Below, in pieces: positions 15,237 to 22,354 of a stretch of 22,446 nt of DNA (its first letter is position 1; each line of letters opens with the position of its first letter). The notes under the pieces are model-generated. The model did no database searches, was not told the DNA's origin, and was given only the letters and a program-made list of their open reading frames with translations. Source of the stretch: Bacteroidota bacterium (GTDB taxonomy: Bacteria > Bacteroidota > Bacteroidia > Chitinophagales > Chitinophagaceae); NCBI GenBank assembly GCA_023411775.1, contig JAEYOL010000009.1, positions 1 to 22,446 of the forward strand, written 5' to 3'. The position numbers and the translations under genes are program-made.

Positions 15237-15270
15237 GTTTGGGAATTAGGAATTGGGAATTTGTAATTAG
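15237..15270. repeat. Short degenerate GGAATT repeat
   Basis: Between the permease and the Smr gene, the unit GGAATTA/GGAATTG recurs about three to four times in tandem, ending in TGTAATTAGG. The last unit supplies the TTTG that may act as the -33 box of the next gene. Short runs of this kind are frequent between genes in Bacteroidota, as far as I recall. Confidence 0.5.
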
Positions 15271-15295
15271 GCGCCAGGGCGACTTGTTATCTTTG
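15260..15295 (+). promoter_or_regulatory. Promoter of the DUF2027-Smr gene
   Basis: TTTG at 15260-15263 and TATCTTTG at 15288-15295 form a -33/-7 pair with 24 nt between them, slightly long. The -7 box ends 4 nt before the ATG at 15300, so the mRNA is probably leaderless or nearly so. Confidence 0.6.
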
Positions 15296-15299
15296 CTGT

Positions 15300-16319
15300 A
15301 TGAAGTACCAGGTAGGTGATACCGTGATCATTTTACATTCGGAGGAGGAGGGCCAGATCGTGGATTTTATCAACGATAAAATGGCGATGGTTGAGGTAAA
15401 AGGCGTGCGATTTCCCGTTTACATGGATCAGATCGATTTTCCCTATTTCAAACGATTTACTGAAAAAAAAACCGTTCCGGCTAACCGGTCAAAAAAATAT
15501 GTTGACAACCTAAAAAAAGAGAAACCAACTCCCGTTGAAAAAGTAGTGGACGGCGTATGGCTTACTTTCCTGCCCGTGATGGACACAGATGAGTTCGGCG
15601 ATCTGGTTGTTGAGGAACTAAAACTGCACCTGGTCAATCATACAGAAAGAGGTTACCAATTTAAATACCGGCAAATATTTTTTGGAGAAACAGAGTTCGA
15701 ACTAAAGAACCGGATCAATCCCTTTGAGGATTTTTACCTGCACGATATACCTTTTGCCGACATGAACGACAATCCCTCGTTCGAATTTGAATTCTCTCTT
15801 TTGCAACCGGAGAAAGGGAAAGCGGAATATTATGAAGCTTCTCTCAAATTAAAAGCAAAACAACTATTCGCGAAGATCGAAGAAGTAAAGCAAAACAACC
15901 TGGCAACTTTCAGGTACAAGCTATTCGACGAATATCCCGATAAACTGGTAGAGGATAAACTGGAATTAGGCAAACTGGCAGCACGGGGTTATAAAATATA
16001 TAACGCTAAAGAAACCCGTCAGCACCTGGAGTCACCGCGAAGTGTGATCGATCTCCATATTGAAAAATTGACGGATAACTGGGCTTCTATGAGCAATTAC
16101 GAGATACTGGGACTACAGATAAAGACTTTTGAAAAGTATTATGACCTTGCCCTGGCGCATATGCAACCTTCGCTGATCGTTGTACATGGATTGGGAACGG
16201 GAAAACTGCGGGATGAAATACATGATCTGTTGCGCCATCGGAGAGAAGTGAAATCCTTCGTCAACCAGTACCATCCGCAATTTGGATGGGGAGCAACGGA
16301 AATATACTTTCAGTATTAA
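15300..16319 (+). CDS. DUF2027 and Smr domain protein (MutS2-like Smr)
   Basis: The 339-residue protein starts with a small beta domain typical of DUF2027 (YQVGDTVIILHSEEEGQIVDFINDKMAMVEVKGVRFPVYMDQIDF, residues 3-47). A middle beta-rich region spans about 75-220. The C-terminal Smr domain is at 249-339, with the motifs IDLHIEKL (250-257) and HGLGTGKLR (296-304). Smr domains cut or bind nucleic acids, and the LDxH and HGxGxG motifs are the conserved core. Proposed roles include DNA processing, as in the MutS2 tail, and rescue of collided ribosomes by mRNA cleavage. The exact role of the DUF2027-Smr form is unknown. It is convergent with blaR1; the 67-bp gap shows no clear terminator. Confidence 0.9.
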   Translation: MKYQVGDTVIILHSEEEGQIVDFINDKMAMVEVKGVRFPVYMDQIDFPYFKRFTEKKTVPANRSKKYVDNLKKEKPTPVEKVVDGVWLTFLPVMDTDEFGDLVVEELKLHLVNHTERGYQFKYRQIFFGETEFELKNRINPFEDFYLHDIPFADMNDNPSFEFEFSLLQPEKGKAEYYEASLKLKAKQLFAKIEEVKQNNLATFRYKLFDEYPDKLVEDKLELGKLAARGYKIYNAKETRQHLESPRSVIDLHIEKLTDNWASMSNYEILGLQIKTFEKYYDLALAHMQPSLIVVHGLGTGKLRDEIHDLLRHRREVKSFVNQYHPQFGWGATEIYFQY

Positions 16320-16386
16320 ATAGCCTGATCTAAATGCTGCGGGAAGTTTCCAGATGATCCTCCATCGCTGACCAGTAATATGCAAA

Positions 16387-18162
16387 CTACAGGTGTACGA
16401 TCTTACGACTGCGAGCGGCCTTGATCGTGTTGATCACCTTCTGTGCCTGATGACGCTGTTCTGCCAGTGTTTTTAAAGTTATATCAGTATCAGGAATGCC
16501 TGGCTGTTTGTTTTCCTTAAGTTCCTTTTCAAGATTTGCCAGTTCAGCTACAGCTAATGAATAAACTTTTTGCAGGCTGTCAAGCTTTATTTCAGCCATG
16601 GCGCTGTTCAATTGAGAATTGACCTGGTTCCAGTTGATCTTTTCGTAGGTCAGTTTCAACTGGTCTTCCAGTTTTTCCCAATCCATTTTCGACATTTGCG
16701 CGTTGTACTCGGCTTTGAGTTTCTCCTTTTCAACTGAGGTCATCGCATCGGCGATATTTTTCTCCATCAATTTCCAATGATCTTCCGCCATTACTTTTTG
16801 CGAAGCTTTCAGCGCTTCCTGAACTTGTTTTTCCTGTTCGGGTTCCAATTCAGGAATTATTTTTTCGGCCGCAGTTACATAATTATATGTCCATGCTGGT
16901 GCAGGGGCGGGAGGGGCGGGAGGTGTTGGCAAACTGACTTCATCCGGATCATCATGTTTCGCCGATTGCTTTGCCAGGTCAGCCTTAGGTAGATCCGCTA
17001 CGGGCTCCGTGCTGCCAGGATTGTTTGTGATAGTTTCTATTTCTGTTTCCACCAATATTTCATCATCTGCTTCCGGTTTCTCATTTCCCCTCACCATTCT
17101 TTGATCGCCAGTTGGTGAGAACAGGTGAAATGGTACGCTCAGGTCGGTCAGTAATCCCGGTCTTAGGTTAGATTCATTAGGTTTGCTCAATAATAGCAAC
17201 GCGTTGATCCCAACAAAACATAGAAGGGCGGCGGCGATGCCAGCCAGCCGCTGAAAAGAAAATGTTTGTTGCTTGCGGATACCCAGTATCGATTCGATCC
17301 TTGACAACAGGTCTTTCTTTGATCCCATGGAAGCCGCTACTGCCAGGGTTTGTATAGGATGAGCCGCTTTTTCCAGGGTGAGCAGCGCGCTGGCGTAACC
17401 ATGCGGTTCATACTGGAACTGTAATACTAGTTCATCACAATTCTTCTCCCGTTCTGACTCTATGATCCTGGCAAAAGCTTTTACAAACGGGTTGAAGTAA
17501 AGCAGGGATTGTATTGCTTTTGATATCAGGTTGATCAGAAAATCAAAACGCCTGATATGTGATAACTCATGCAATAGTACCGCTTCCACCTGTTGGGGGC
17601 TAAGATAATTGACGGCAGCCACGGGAAGCAGGATGATGGGTTTGAAATAACCGATCGTTACAGGTGAATTCACCAGTTCGGAAAGCCAGACATGCACGGG
17701 CTTTTTGATACCCATATGCGCTGCCATATTTTGCACAAAGATCCGCCACTCCACATTTGCTTTCCTCAGCCCCTGGCTGCGGATCACCTGTACATAGCGG
17801 TAATTCCTGATAAAATTCAGGATGGGAGCTATCAATAATAACAGGTATACCAGGGATGCGAAGGGCAGGAATTTCTGTAAGCCCGAGTTTACCGCTTCAT
17901 TGCCCGTTACGGTTACAAATGCGGGGTAACTCTGCTGCACAGCAGCGGCGTCAGATAAAGTAATAAGTAATGTAAGAAGAAACCAGGCAAACCCGGTAAA
18001 AAGCATCGTGGTTGCCAGTAAGCTCTTTTTGGAAGAGCTTGTATTTTTAAAACTTGAAATGATTAACTGGTAGACCACCCACAACAAAGCCATCTGCCAC
18101 AGGCTGTTTAATACAGCCCATCCCAATGCCTGCAGAAAATTTGATTGCCCTATAGCAAACAT
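16387..18162 (-). CDS. M56 family (BlaR1-type) membrane metallopeptidase
   Basis: The 591-residue inner-membrane zinc protease has three N-terminal helices (about residues 14-36, 50-69, 98-116) and one after the protease domain (about 305-326). The zinc site is HELSH at 198-202 in VLLHELSHIRRFDFL, and E239-K-N-C-D supplies the third ligand. In the classical system, signalling makes the protease inactivate BlaI and free the promoter. Here the outer C-terminal part (about 330-591) is not a penicillin-binding domain. It holds an acidic linker, a Pro-Ala stretch (PPAPPAPAPAW, near 407-417) and a long helical, coiled-coil-like region with repeated Trp-centred segments (HWKLMEKNI, DWEKLEDQL, NWNQVNSQL). 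The signal is therefore probably not a beta-lactam. It starts 3 nt after blaI, in the same operon. Confidence 0.9.
   Translation of the reverse strand: MFAIGQSNFLQALGWAVLNSLWQMALLWVVYQLIISSFKNTSSSKKSLLATTMLFTGFAWFLLTLLITLSDAAAVQQSYPAFVTVTGNEAVNSGLQKFLPFASLVYLLLLIAPILNFIRNYRYVQVIRSQGLRKANVEWRIFVQNMAAHMGIKKPVHVWLSELVNSPVTIGYFKPIILLPVAAVNYLSPQQVEAVLLHELSHIRRFDFLINLISKAIQSLLYFNPFVKAFARIIESEREKNCDELVLQFQYEPHGYASALLTLEKAAHPIQTLAVAASMGSKKDLLSRIESILGIRKQQTFSFQRLAGIAAALLCFVGINALLLLSKPNESNLRPGLLTDLSVPFHLFSPTGDQRMVRGNEKPEADDEILVETEIETITNNPGSTEPVADLPKADLAKQSAKHDDPDEVSLPTPPAPPAPAPAWTYNYVTAAEKIIPELEPEQEKQVQEALKASQKVMAEDHWKLMEKNIADAMTSVEKEKLKAEYNAQMSKMDWEKLEDQLKLTYEKINWNQVNSQLNSAMAEIKLDSLQKVYSLAVAELANLEKELKENKQPGIPDTDITLKTLAEQRHQAQKVINTIKAARSRKIVHL
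16904..16920 (+). other. G-quadruplex motif inside blaR1
   Basis: GGGGCGGGAGGGGCGGG on the plus strand has four G tracts of at least three with one-base loops (C, A, C), the most stable class of quadruplex motif. It is the template strand for blaR1 and encodes the Pro-Ala linker; the mRNA itself is C-rich here. Formation in the cell is inference. Confidence 0.6.
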
Positions 18163-18165
18163 GCG

Positions 18166-18549
18166 TTAGTGTTTTTTCAGATCATCTAATAGCGCCTGTA
18201 TCCGTTCCAGTTCAGCCGGGCTCGCTTTATGCTCGCCGAGTGCCTGGATCACAAGTTGGGTAGGGGATCCGCCAAACAGGCTGTCGATCATTTTTCCCAG
18301 TAAATGTTTTTGTGTTTTCTCCTTGTTCACGGCGGCCTGGTACACATGGGTACGCATCGAATCATCTCTTTTCACCAACCCTTTCTCATTCATGATCTGC
18401 ATCAGCTTGAGCGTAGTGGTATAGCCCACATCTTTTGTTGCTGCCAAACTTTCGTGTACTTCCCTGACTGTGGCAAGTCCTTTTGTCCAAAGGATCTGCA
18501 GAATTTCCAATTCACTTTCAGTGGGTCTTATACTTCTGATGGTTGACAT
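18166..18549 (-). CDS. BlaI/MecI/CopY family transcriptional repressor
   Basis: This 127-residue winged-helix repressor starts at ATG 18547-18549 (MSTIRSIRPTESELEILQILW). The DNA-binding domain is about residues 8-75, with LATVREVHESLAATKDVGYTTTLKLMQIMNEKGLVKRD as recognition helix and wing. The C-terminal dimer helices follow (QKHLLGKMIDSLFGGSPTQLVIQAL, then ELERIQALLDDLKKH). In the family, the partner BlaR1 protease triggers cleavage between these parts. The same frame reaches a TTG at 18565-18567, but ATG gives the usual family N-terminus and a 20-nt leader after the promoter. A 20-bp palindrome in its promoter is the likely self-operator. blaR1 follows after 3 nt, so both should be derepressed together. 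Confidence 0.94.
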   Translation of the reverse strand: MSTIRSIRPTESELEILQILWTKGLATVREVHESLAATKDVGYTTTLKLMQIMNEKGLVKRDDSMRTHVYQAAVNKEKTQKHLLGKMIDSLFGGSPTQLVIQALGEHKASPAELERIQALLDDLKKH

Positions 18550-18569
18550 GGGTGTTAAGTTTTGCAAGT

Positions 18570-18600
18570 CGAATATACGACTAATTTCGTATAGACCAAA
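18570..18600 (-). promoter_or_regulatory. blaI-blaR1 promoter with palindromic operator
   Basis: On the minus strand TTTG (18597-18600) and TATATTCG (18570-18577, one mismatch to TAnnTTTG) are 19 nt apart, a correct Bacteroidota promoter. The spacer contains a perfect inverted repeat TATACGA-N6-TCGTATA (18574-18593), which overlaps the -7 box. This is the expected size and place for a BlaI-type dimer operator, so binding would block the polymerase. Pairing and spacing are seen; BlaI binding is inferred. Confidence 0.75.
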
Positions 18601-18603
18601 CCC

Positions 18604-18647
18604 TCTAACGATATTTAGTTTTTTTTAACGTTGATTAACCCGTTAGA
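18604..18647. repeat. Inverted repeat upstream of the blaI promoter
   Basis: TCTAACG (18604-18610) and CGTTAGA (18641-18647) are perfect inverted copies separated by 30 nt of AT-rich sequence, just upstream of the blaI -33 box. It may be a hairpin or a looping site; no function is shown. Confidence 0.3.
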
Positions 18648-18721
18648 AAAATTGCGTCTATTGAAATCACGGTCGTTTTGGGCTTCCAGGATATGATACG
18701 TTTGGGGCTCAAAAAGGTTAC

Positions 18722-18756
18722 AAAAAAAATAGCCCCACTGTAGAAACAGCGGGACT
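18722..18756 (-). terminator. Intrinsic terminator of hppA
   Basis: On the minus strand an eleven-pair stem (AGTCCCGCTGT / ACAGTGGGGCT, two G-U pairs) with loop TTCT is followed by an A and eight Ts. The arms are plus 18746-18756 and 18731-18741. It lies 36 nt after the hppA stop and isolates hppA from blaI downstream. Confidence 0.93.
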
Positions 18757-18791
18757 ATGTGATAATGGTTCTGATTAAGCTCTTAAATATA

Positions 18792-21029
18792 CTATTTATA
18801 TTGAACCGTATTATTTTTTGCCAGGGTTGCCTTTGGCTGGGCTTTAATTATTGTCTCGACCGGCTGTTCTTTTTCCTTACTTCTGGCTGCCGTTTCATCG
18901 CCGCCGCTCATTTGCGCCAGGGTGGGGGCGATAACCAGGGAAACGATAGACATTAATTTGATCAGGATATTCATCGAAGGTCCTGATGTATCCTTAAAGG
19001 GGTCACCCACTGTATCACCGGTCACGGATGCCTTGTGCGGCTCAGACTTTTTGTAATACATCTCGCCATTGATCTCAACACCTTTTTCGAAAGATTTTTT
19101 GGCGTTATCCCAGGCGCCGCCGGCGTTGTTCTGGAACATCCCCATCAGTACACCACTCACGGTAGCACCAGCCAGGAATCCGCCCAGTGCCTCGGCACCT
19201 AATCCGGGCGCGAACCCGATTATAAGCGGAGAGATGATCGCAATAGCTCCGGGCAGCATCATTTTTTTGATCGACGCTTTAGTAGAGATAGCCACACATT
19301 TATCGTACTCCGGTTTACCCGTTCCTTCCATAATTCCGGGAATTGATTTAAACTGGCGACGAACTTCTTCCACCATGGCCATAGCTGCCTGGCCGACTGC
19401 ACGAATAGCGAGAGATGAGAAAATAAATGGTATCATGGCGCCTACAAAAAGACAGGCGAGAACATTAGCCTTATAAATATCAATACCGGTAATGCCGGCC
19501 ACACCAACGAATGCCGCAAATAAAGCAAGCGCGGTGAGTGCTGCAGAAGCGATCGCGAATCCTTTTCCCGTTGCGGCCGTAGTGTTGCCCACTGCATCGA
19601 GTACGTCTGTTTTTTCCCTTACATCTGAAGGAAGTTCACTCATTTCAGCAATACCACCCGCATTGTCGGCAATTGGGCCAAACGCGTCGATAGCAAGTTG
19701 CATCGCAGTTGTTGCCATCATCCCTGCAGCGGCGATCGCCACGCCATACAAACCTGCACACTCATAAGAACCCCAGATACCACCAGCCAGTACCAGGATC
19801 GGAAGGAAAGTTGATTCCATACCGATCGCCAATCCACCAATGACATTGGTAGCGTGACCGGTTGAAGACTGGCGAATGATGGACAGCACCGGGCGTTTGC
19901 CCATGGCGGTATAATATTCCGTGATAATGCTCATTAATGCACCTACCAGCAGACCTACACCAATGGCACCCATAACACCCCATTTGGTAAACAGGGTACC
20001 ACGGAGCTCCATGGTTTCAGGAAGTAACCAGTAAACCAGGATGCCCGCTGCGATAGCTGTTAGGATGATAGATCCCCAGTTACCCATGTTAAGGGCCTTT
20101 TGTACGGTGCTGGTATTAATGCCAGCAGATTCCCCAATACGAACGAAAAAGGTTCCAATAATAGAGAACAGGATACCTACGCCTGCGATAAGCATGGGAA
20201 GTACCACCGGTGAAAATCCACCTAAAGTATCGGGATCAATAGTAGTTGTTTGCTGCCCCAGTACGATCGTTGCCAGAACGGTTGCCACATAGGAACCAAA
20301 AAGATCGGCACCCATACCAGCCACATCACCTACATTGTCACCCACATTGTCGGCAATAGTCGCTGGATTCCGGGGATCATCCTCCGGGATACCTGCTTCC
20401 ACCTTACCCACCAGGTCGGCACCCACATCGGCTGCCTTTGTATAGATACCACCGCCTACACGGGCAAAAAGGGCGATAGATTCTGCTCCAAGCGAAAAAC
20501 CGGTCAATACCTCGATCGTGCGAAGCATCTCGTCGGAATTAACTGCAGAGCCGGGTGCAAAAATTTGTTTTAAAACGATATACAGGCCACCGAGACCCAG
20601 CACTGCCAGGCCTGCCACACCTACACCCATCACAGCGCCGCCGGTAAATGAAACGTTCAATGCTTTGCTCAAACTTGAGCGGGCTGCCTGTGCCGTGCGT
20701 ACATTGGCTTTAGTGGCTGCTTTCATACCGATATAACCAGCAAGGGCGCTCAATACTGCGCCAACAACGAAAGCCAGGGCGATCGACCAGTGAGAGTGGG
20801 GGTTGGCCTGGGCCATTACCGCCAGCAGAATGCCAACGATCACAACAAAATATCCCAACACTTTCCATTCGGCCTTTAAAAAAGCCATGGCACCTTCAGC
20901 AATATAATTGCTGATCTCTTTCATACGGTCTGTACCCGCGTCCTGCCTGCCAACCCAGTTAAATTTAACGAGGGTATAAAGCAGGCCAATGATACCCATG
21001 ACGGGGACGAGATAGATCAAATTATCCAT
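18792..21029 (-). CDS. hppA: Membrane-bound ion-translocating pyrophosphatase
   Basis: The enzyme hydrolyses cytoplasmic pyrophosphate and pumps H+ and/or Na+ across the inner membrane. From ATG 21027-21029 (MDNLIYLVPVMG) it has 745 residues and about 16 helices. The substrate site is clear: GGGIYTKAADVGADLVGKVEAGIPEDDPRNPA from 192, DNVGDNVGDVAGMGADLF (228-244), DAFGPIADNAGGIAEM (448-463) and the late NNAGGAWDNAKK and TVGDPFKDTSGP. Ala485 in GNTTAATGKG, where K+-independent enzymes have Lys, suggests K+ dependence. Glu183 (SLGAESIALF) in helix 5, with no Glu in helix 6 after DLFGSY, resembles the Flavobacterium-type H+-pump group as I recall it. A longer frame to 21080 begins inside the promoter and is rejected. 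The C-terminal tail (about 700-745) is charged and probably cytoplasmic or periplasmic. Confidence 0.96.
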   Translation of the reverse strand: MDNLIYLVPVMGIIGLLYTLVKFNWVGRQDAGTDRMKEISNYIAEGAMAFLKAEWKVLGYFVVIVGILLAVMAQANPHSHWSIALAFVVGAVLSALAGYIGMKAATKANVRTAQAARSSLSKALNVSFTGGAVMGVGVAGLAVLGLGGLYIVLKQIFAPGSAVNSDEMLRTIEVLTGFSLGAESIALFARVGGGIYTKAADVGADLVGKVEAGIPEDDPRNPATIADNVGDNVGDVAGMGADLFGSYVATVLATIVLGQQTTTIDPDTLGGFSPVVLPMLIAGVGILFSIIGTFFVRIGESAGINTSTVQKALNMGNWGSIILTAIAAGILVYWLLPETMELRGTLFTKWGVMGAIGVGLLVGALMSIITEYYTAMGKRPVLSIIRQSSTGHATNVIGGLAIGMESTFLPILVLAGGIWGSYECAGLYGVAIAAAGMMATTAMQLAIDAFGPIADNAGGIAEMSELPSDVREKTDVLDAVGNTTAATGKGFAIASAALTALALFAAFVGVAGITGIDIYKANVLACLFVGAMIPFIFSSLAIRAVGQAAMAMVEEVRRQFKSIPGIMEGTGKPEYDKCVAISTKASIKKMMLPGAIAIISPLIIGFAPGLGAEALGGFLAGATVSGVLMGMFQNNAGGAWDNAKKSFEKGVEINGEMYYKKSEPHKASVTGDTVGDPFKDTSGPSMNILIKLMSIVSLVIAPTLAQMSGGDETAARSKEKEQPVETIIKAQPKATLAKNNTVQYK

Positions 21030-21052
21030 AAGCGTAGCTTCTATGTGTTTAA

Positions 21053-21071
21053 TCCGAAACCAGGATTCGGA
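21053..21071 (-). other. Hairpin at the 5' end of the hppA leader
   Basis: TCCGAA (21053-21058) and TTCGGA (21066-21071) form a six-pair hairpin that begins within a few bases of the predicted transcription start. Such 5' hairpins can protect mRNA from decay; here that is inference. Confidence 0.4.
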
Positions 21072-21077
21072 GGACGG

Positions 21078-21107
21078 CAAAGATAGTAGTTAGGCCAATA
21101 TTTCAAA
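21078..21107 (-). promoter_or_regulatory. Promoter of hppA
   Basis: On the minus strand TTTG (21104-21107), an 18-nt spacer and TATCTTTG (21078-21085) followed by C match the Bacteroidota primary promoter exactly. Transcription should start near 21074, giving a leader of about 45 nt before the ATG at 21029. This is the best-matching promoter in the window. Confidence 0.85.
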
Positions 21108-21277
21108 ACATATTTGAATCAATGATTTAGCTTGAGAAACCTGCCCCAGCCCGGCGTTATTGATAGCTAATGAGGAACTTGTTCCACTCCCATACCCATT
21201 TTTCCATATTTAAAGCCGGAAAACCAGCGTCGGCACAGCGCTCATTGCTATGGCATTCTACTTGCAAATAGCACTGT

Positions 21278-22162
21278 ATGAAGAAAATAATTATACTCGC
21301 ATCAATCATATTACCGGGCATTCAGGTAATAGCCCAGGAAGTAACGGACAGCCTTAGCCATAACGACACCGTTGTAAGCACTGAGCCCGCCAGCGTGGCC
21401 ATAGAAAATAGCGCCGAAGTTTATAAACTAAAGCCGGCTTCGGATATTCCTATCACGGCCATCGGAACAGGGTGGAGTCTCTATGCATTCTCCAAAATAT
21501 ATAGTAAGGACAGGTCCCCGGTTGAAAAGATCCTGAGCCTTGATAAGAATAATATTCCCTCCTTCGACCGGCGTGGAGCAAGTGTGTATCATCCGAAAGC
21601 GGATAATGTAGGGGATATGCTTTTCTATTCCTCCATGCCTCTGCCGATCATCCTGATGTTGGATAAGGAGATCAGGAAAGATGGATTGAAGGTCGCTTTG
21701 TTATACCTTGAATCCATGTCGGTAACGGGATTACTGTACACGGGCTCGGTCTACCTCAACGATCGCTTTCGGCCTTATGCTTATAATCCTGAGGTACCGA
21801 TGGACCGTCGTACCAGGGGTGGGGCTAAAAACTCATTCTTTGCAGGGCATGTGGCATTGGTCGGTACATCCACTTTTTTTATTGCAAAAGTGTTGAACGA
21901 CTATCATCCGGAGTGGAAGGCAAAATGGATACCTTTTACCCTGGCCGGGATAGCTACAGGCACCACCGCATGGGCCCGTTACCGGGGTGGGCAGCATTTT
22001 ATTTCTGATATCGCGCTGGGCACCCTAGTAGGGGTCCTGTCGGGCATTCTGGTTCCCCATGTACACAAAAACAAAGATATCAGTGAAAGACGACTTTCTT
22101 TCACAAGCTCCTATCTGGGAAGTACGCCGCAGTTTGGGATCACGTATAAGCTGATGAAGTAG
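21278..22162 (+). CDS. PAP2 family membrane or envelope phosphatase
   Basis: The 294-residue protein has a signal peptide (MKKIIILASIILPGIQVIAQ) and a C-terminal PAP2 (type 2 phosphatidic acid phosphatase) domain. The three phosphatase motifs are recognisable: NDRFRPYAY (161-169) with R165-P166, SFFAGH (186-191) with the catalytic His, and ARYRGGQHFISD (233-244) with nucleophile His240 and Asp244. In this superfamily the substrate is a lipid phosphate or an isoprenyl diphosphate on the periplasmic side; which one cannot be told here. Motif 1 lacks the usual leading Lys spacing but keeps Arg-Pro. Several hydrophobic segments (about 114-127, 140-156, 192-206, 218-232, 246-260) fit the six-helix core. 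It is convergent with the partial gene at the right edge. Confidence 0.9.
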   Translation: MKKIIILASIILPGIQVIAQEVTDSLSHNDTVVSTEPASVAIENSAEVYKLKPASDIPITAIGTGWSLYAFSKIYSKDRSPVEKILSLDKNNIPSFDRRGASVYHPKADNVGDMLFYSSMPLPIILMLDKEIRKDGLKVALLYLESMSVTGLLYTGSVYLNDRFRPYAYNPEVPMDRRTRGGAKNSFFAGHVALVGTSTFFIAKVLNDYHPEWKAKWIPFTLAGIATGTTAWARYRGGQHFISDIALGTLVGVLSGILVPHVHKNKDISERRLSFTSSYLGSTPQFGITYKLMK

Positions 22163-22281
22163 ATGTTGAATGTTGTTGAATGTTGTTTAAGAATGTGATG
22201 AAACTGTTGAATGTTGTTGAATGTTGTTGAATGTTGTTGAATGTTGTTGAATATTGTTGAATGTTGTTGAATGTTGTGAAG
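22163..22281 (+). repeat. Ten-base tandem repeat array (TTGTTGAATG)
   Basis: Starting directly after the PAP2 stop codon, the ten-mer ATGTTGTTGA and close variants recur. Seven consecutive units cover 22211-22280 (one with ATATTGTTGA, the last one drifting), and two looser units lie at 22163-22187. There are no unique spacers, and the period is exactly ten. Confidence 0.9.
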
Positions 22282-22354
22282 ATGGTTTAATAGTTGTGAA
22301 TCGCAACAACAATTAAACTACCATTCAACTATTATTAAACAACTATTCAACAAT
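22282..22354. repeat. Inverted AT-rich segment opposite the ten-base array
   Basis: An imperfect hairpin spans about 22282-22325 (ATGGTTTAAT ... ATTAAACTACCAT). Beyond it ACTATTCAACA and ACCATTCAACT are reverse-complement relatives of the TTGTTGAATG array. Together with the array this makes the convergent gap between two genes a large imperfect palindrome, possibly acting as a two-way transcription end. Confidence 0.5.

Noticed and set aside
16387..18549. Beta-lactam resistance operon
   Set aside because: The pair is BlaI-BlaR1-like, but the sensor lacks penicillin-binding motifs and no beta-lactamase gene is near, so a resistance role is not supported.
18550..18567. TTG start of the BlaI repressor
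   Set aside because: It would add six residues not expected in the family. The ATG at 18547-18549 gives the normal start and a 20-nt leader.
21030..21080. Longer start of the pyrophosphatase
   Set aside because: The TTG at 21078-21080 lies inside the perfect -7 box, so it cannot be in the mRNA. MDNLIYLVPVMG at 21029 fits the family start.
22163..22354. CRISPR array
   Set aside because: The units are ten bases long and directly adjacent, with no unique spacers and no cas genes nearby.
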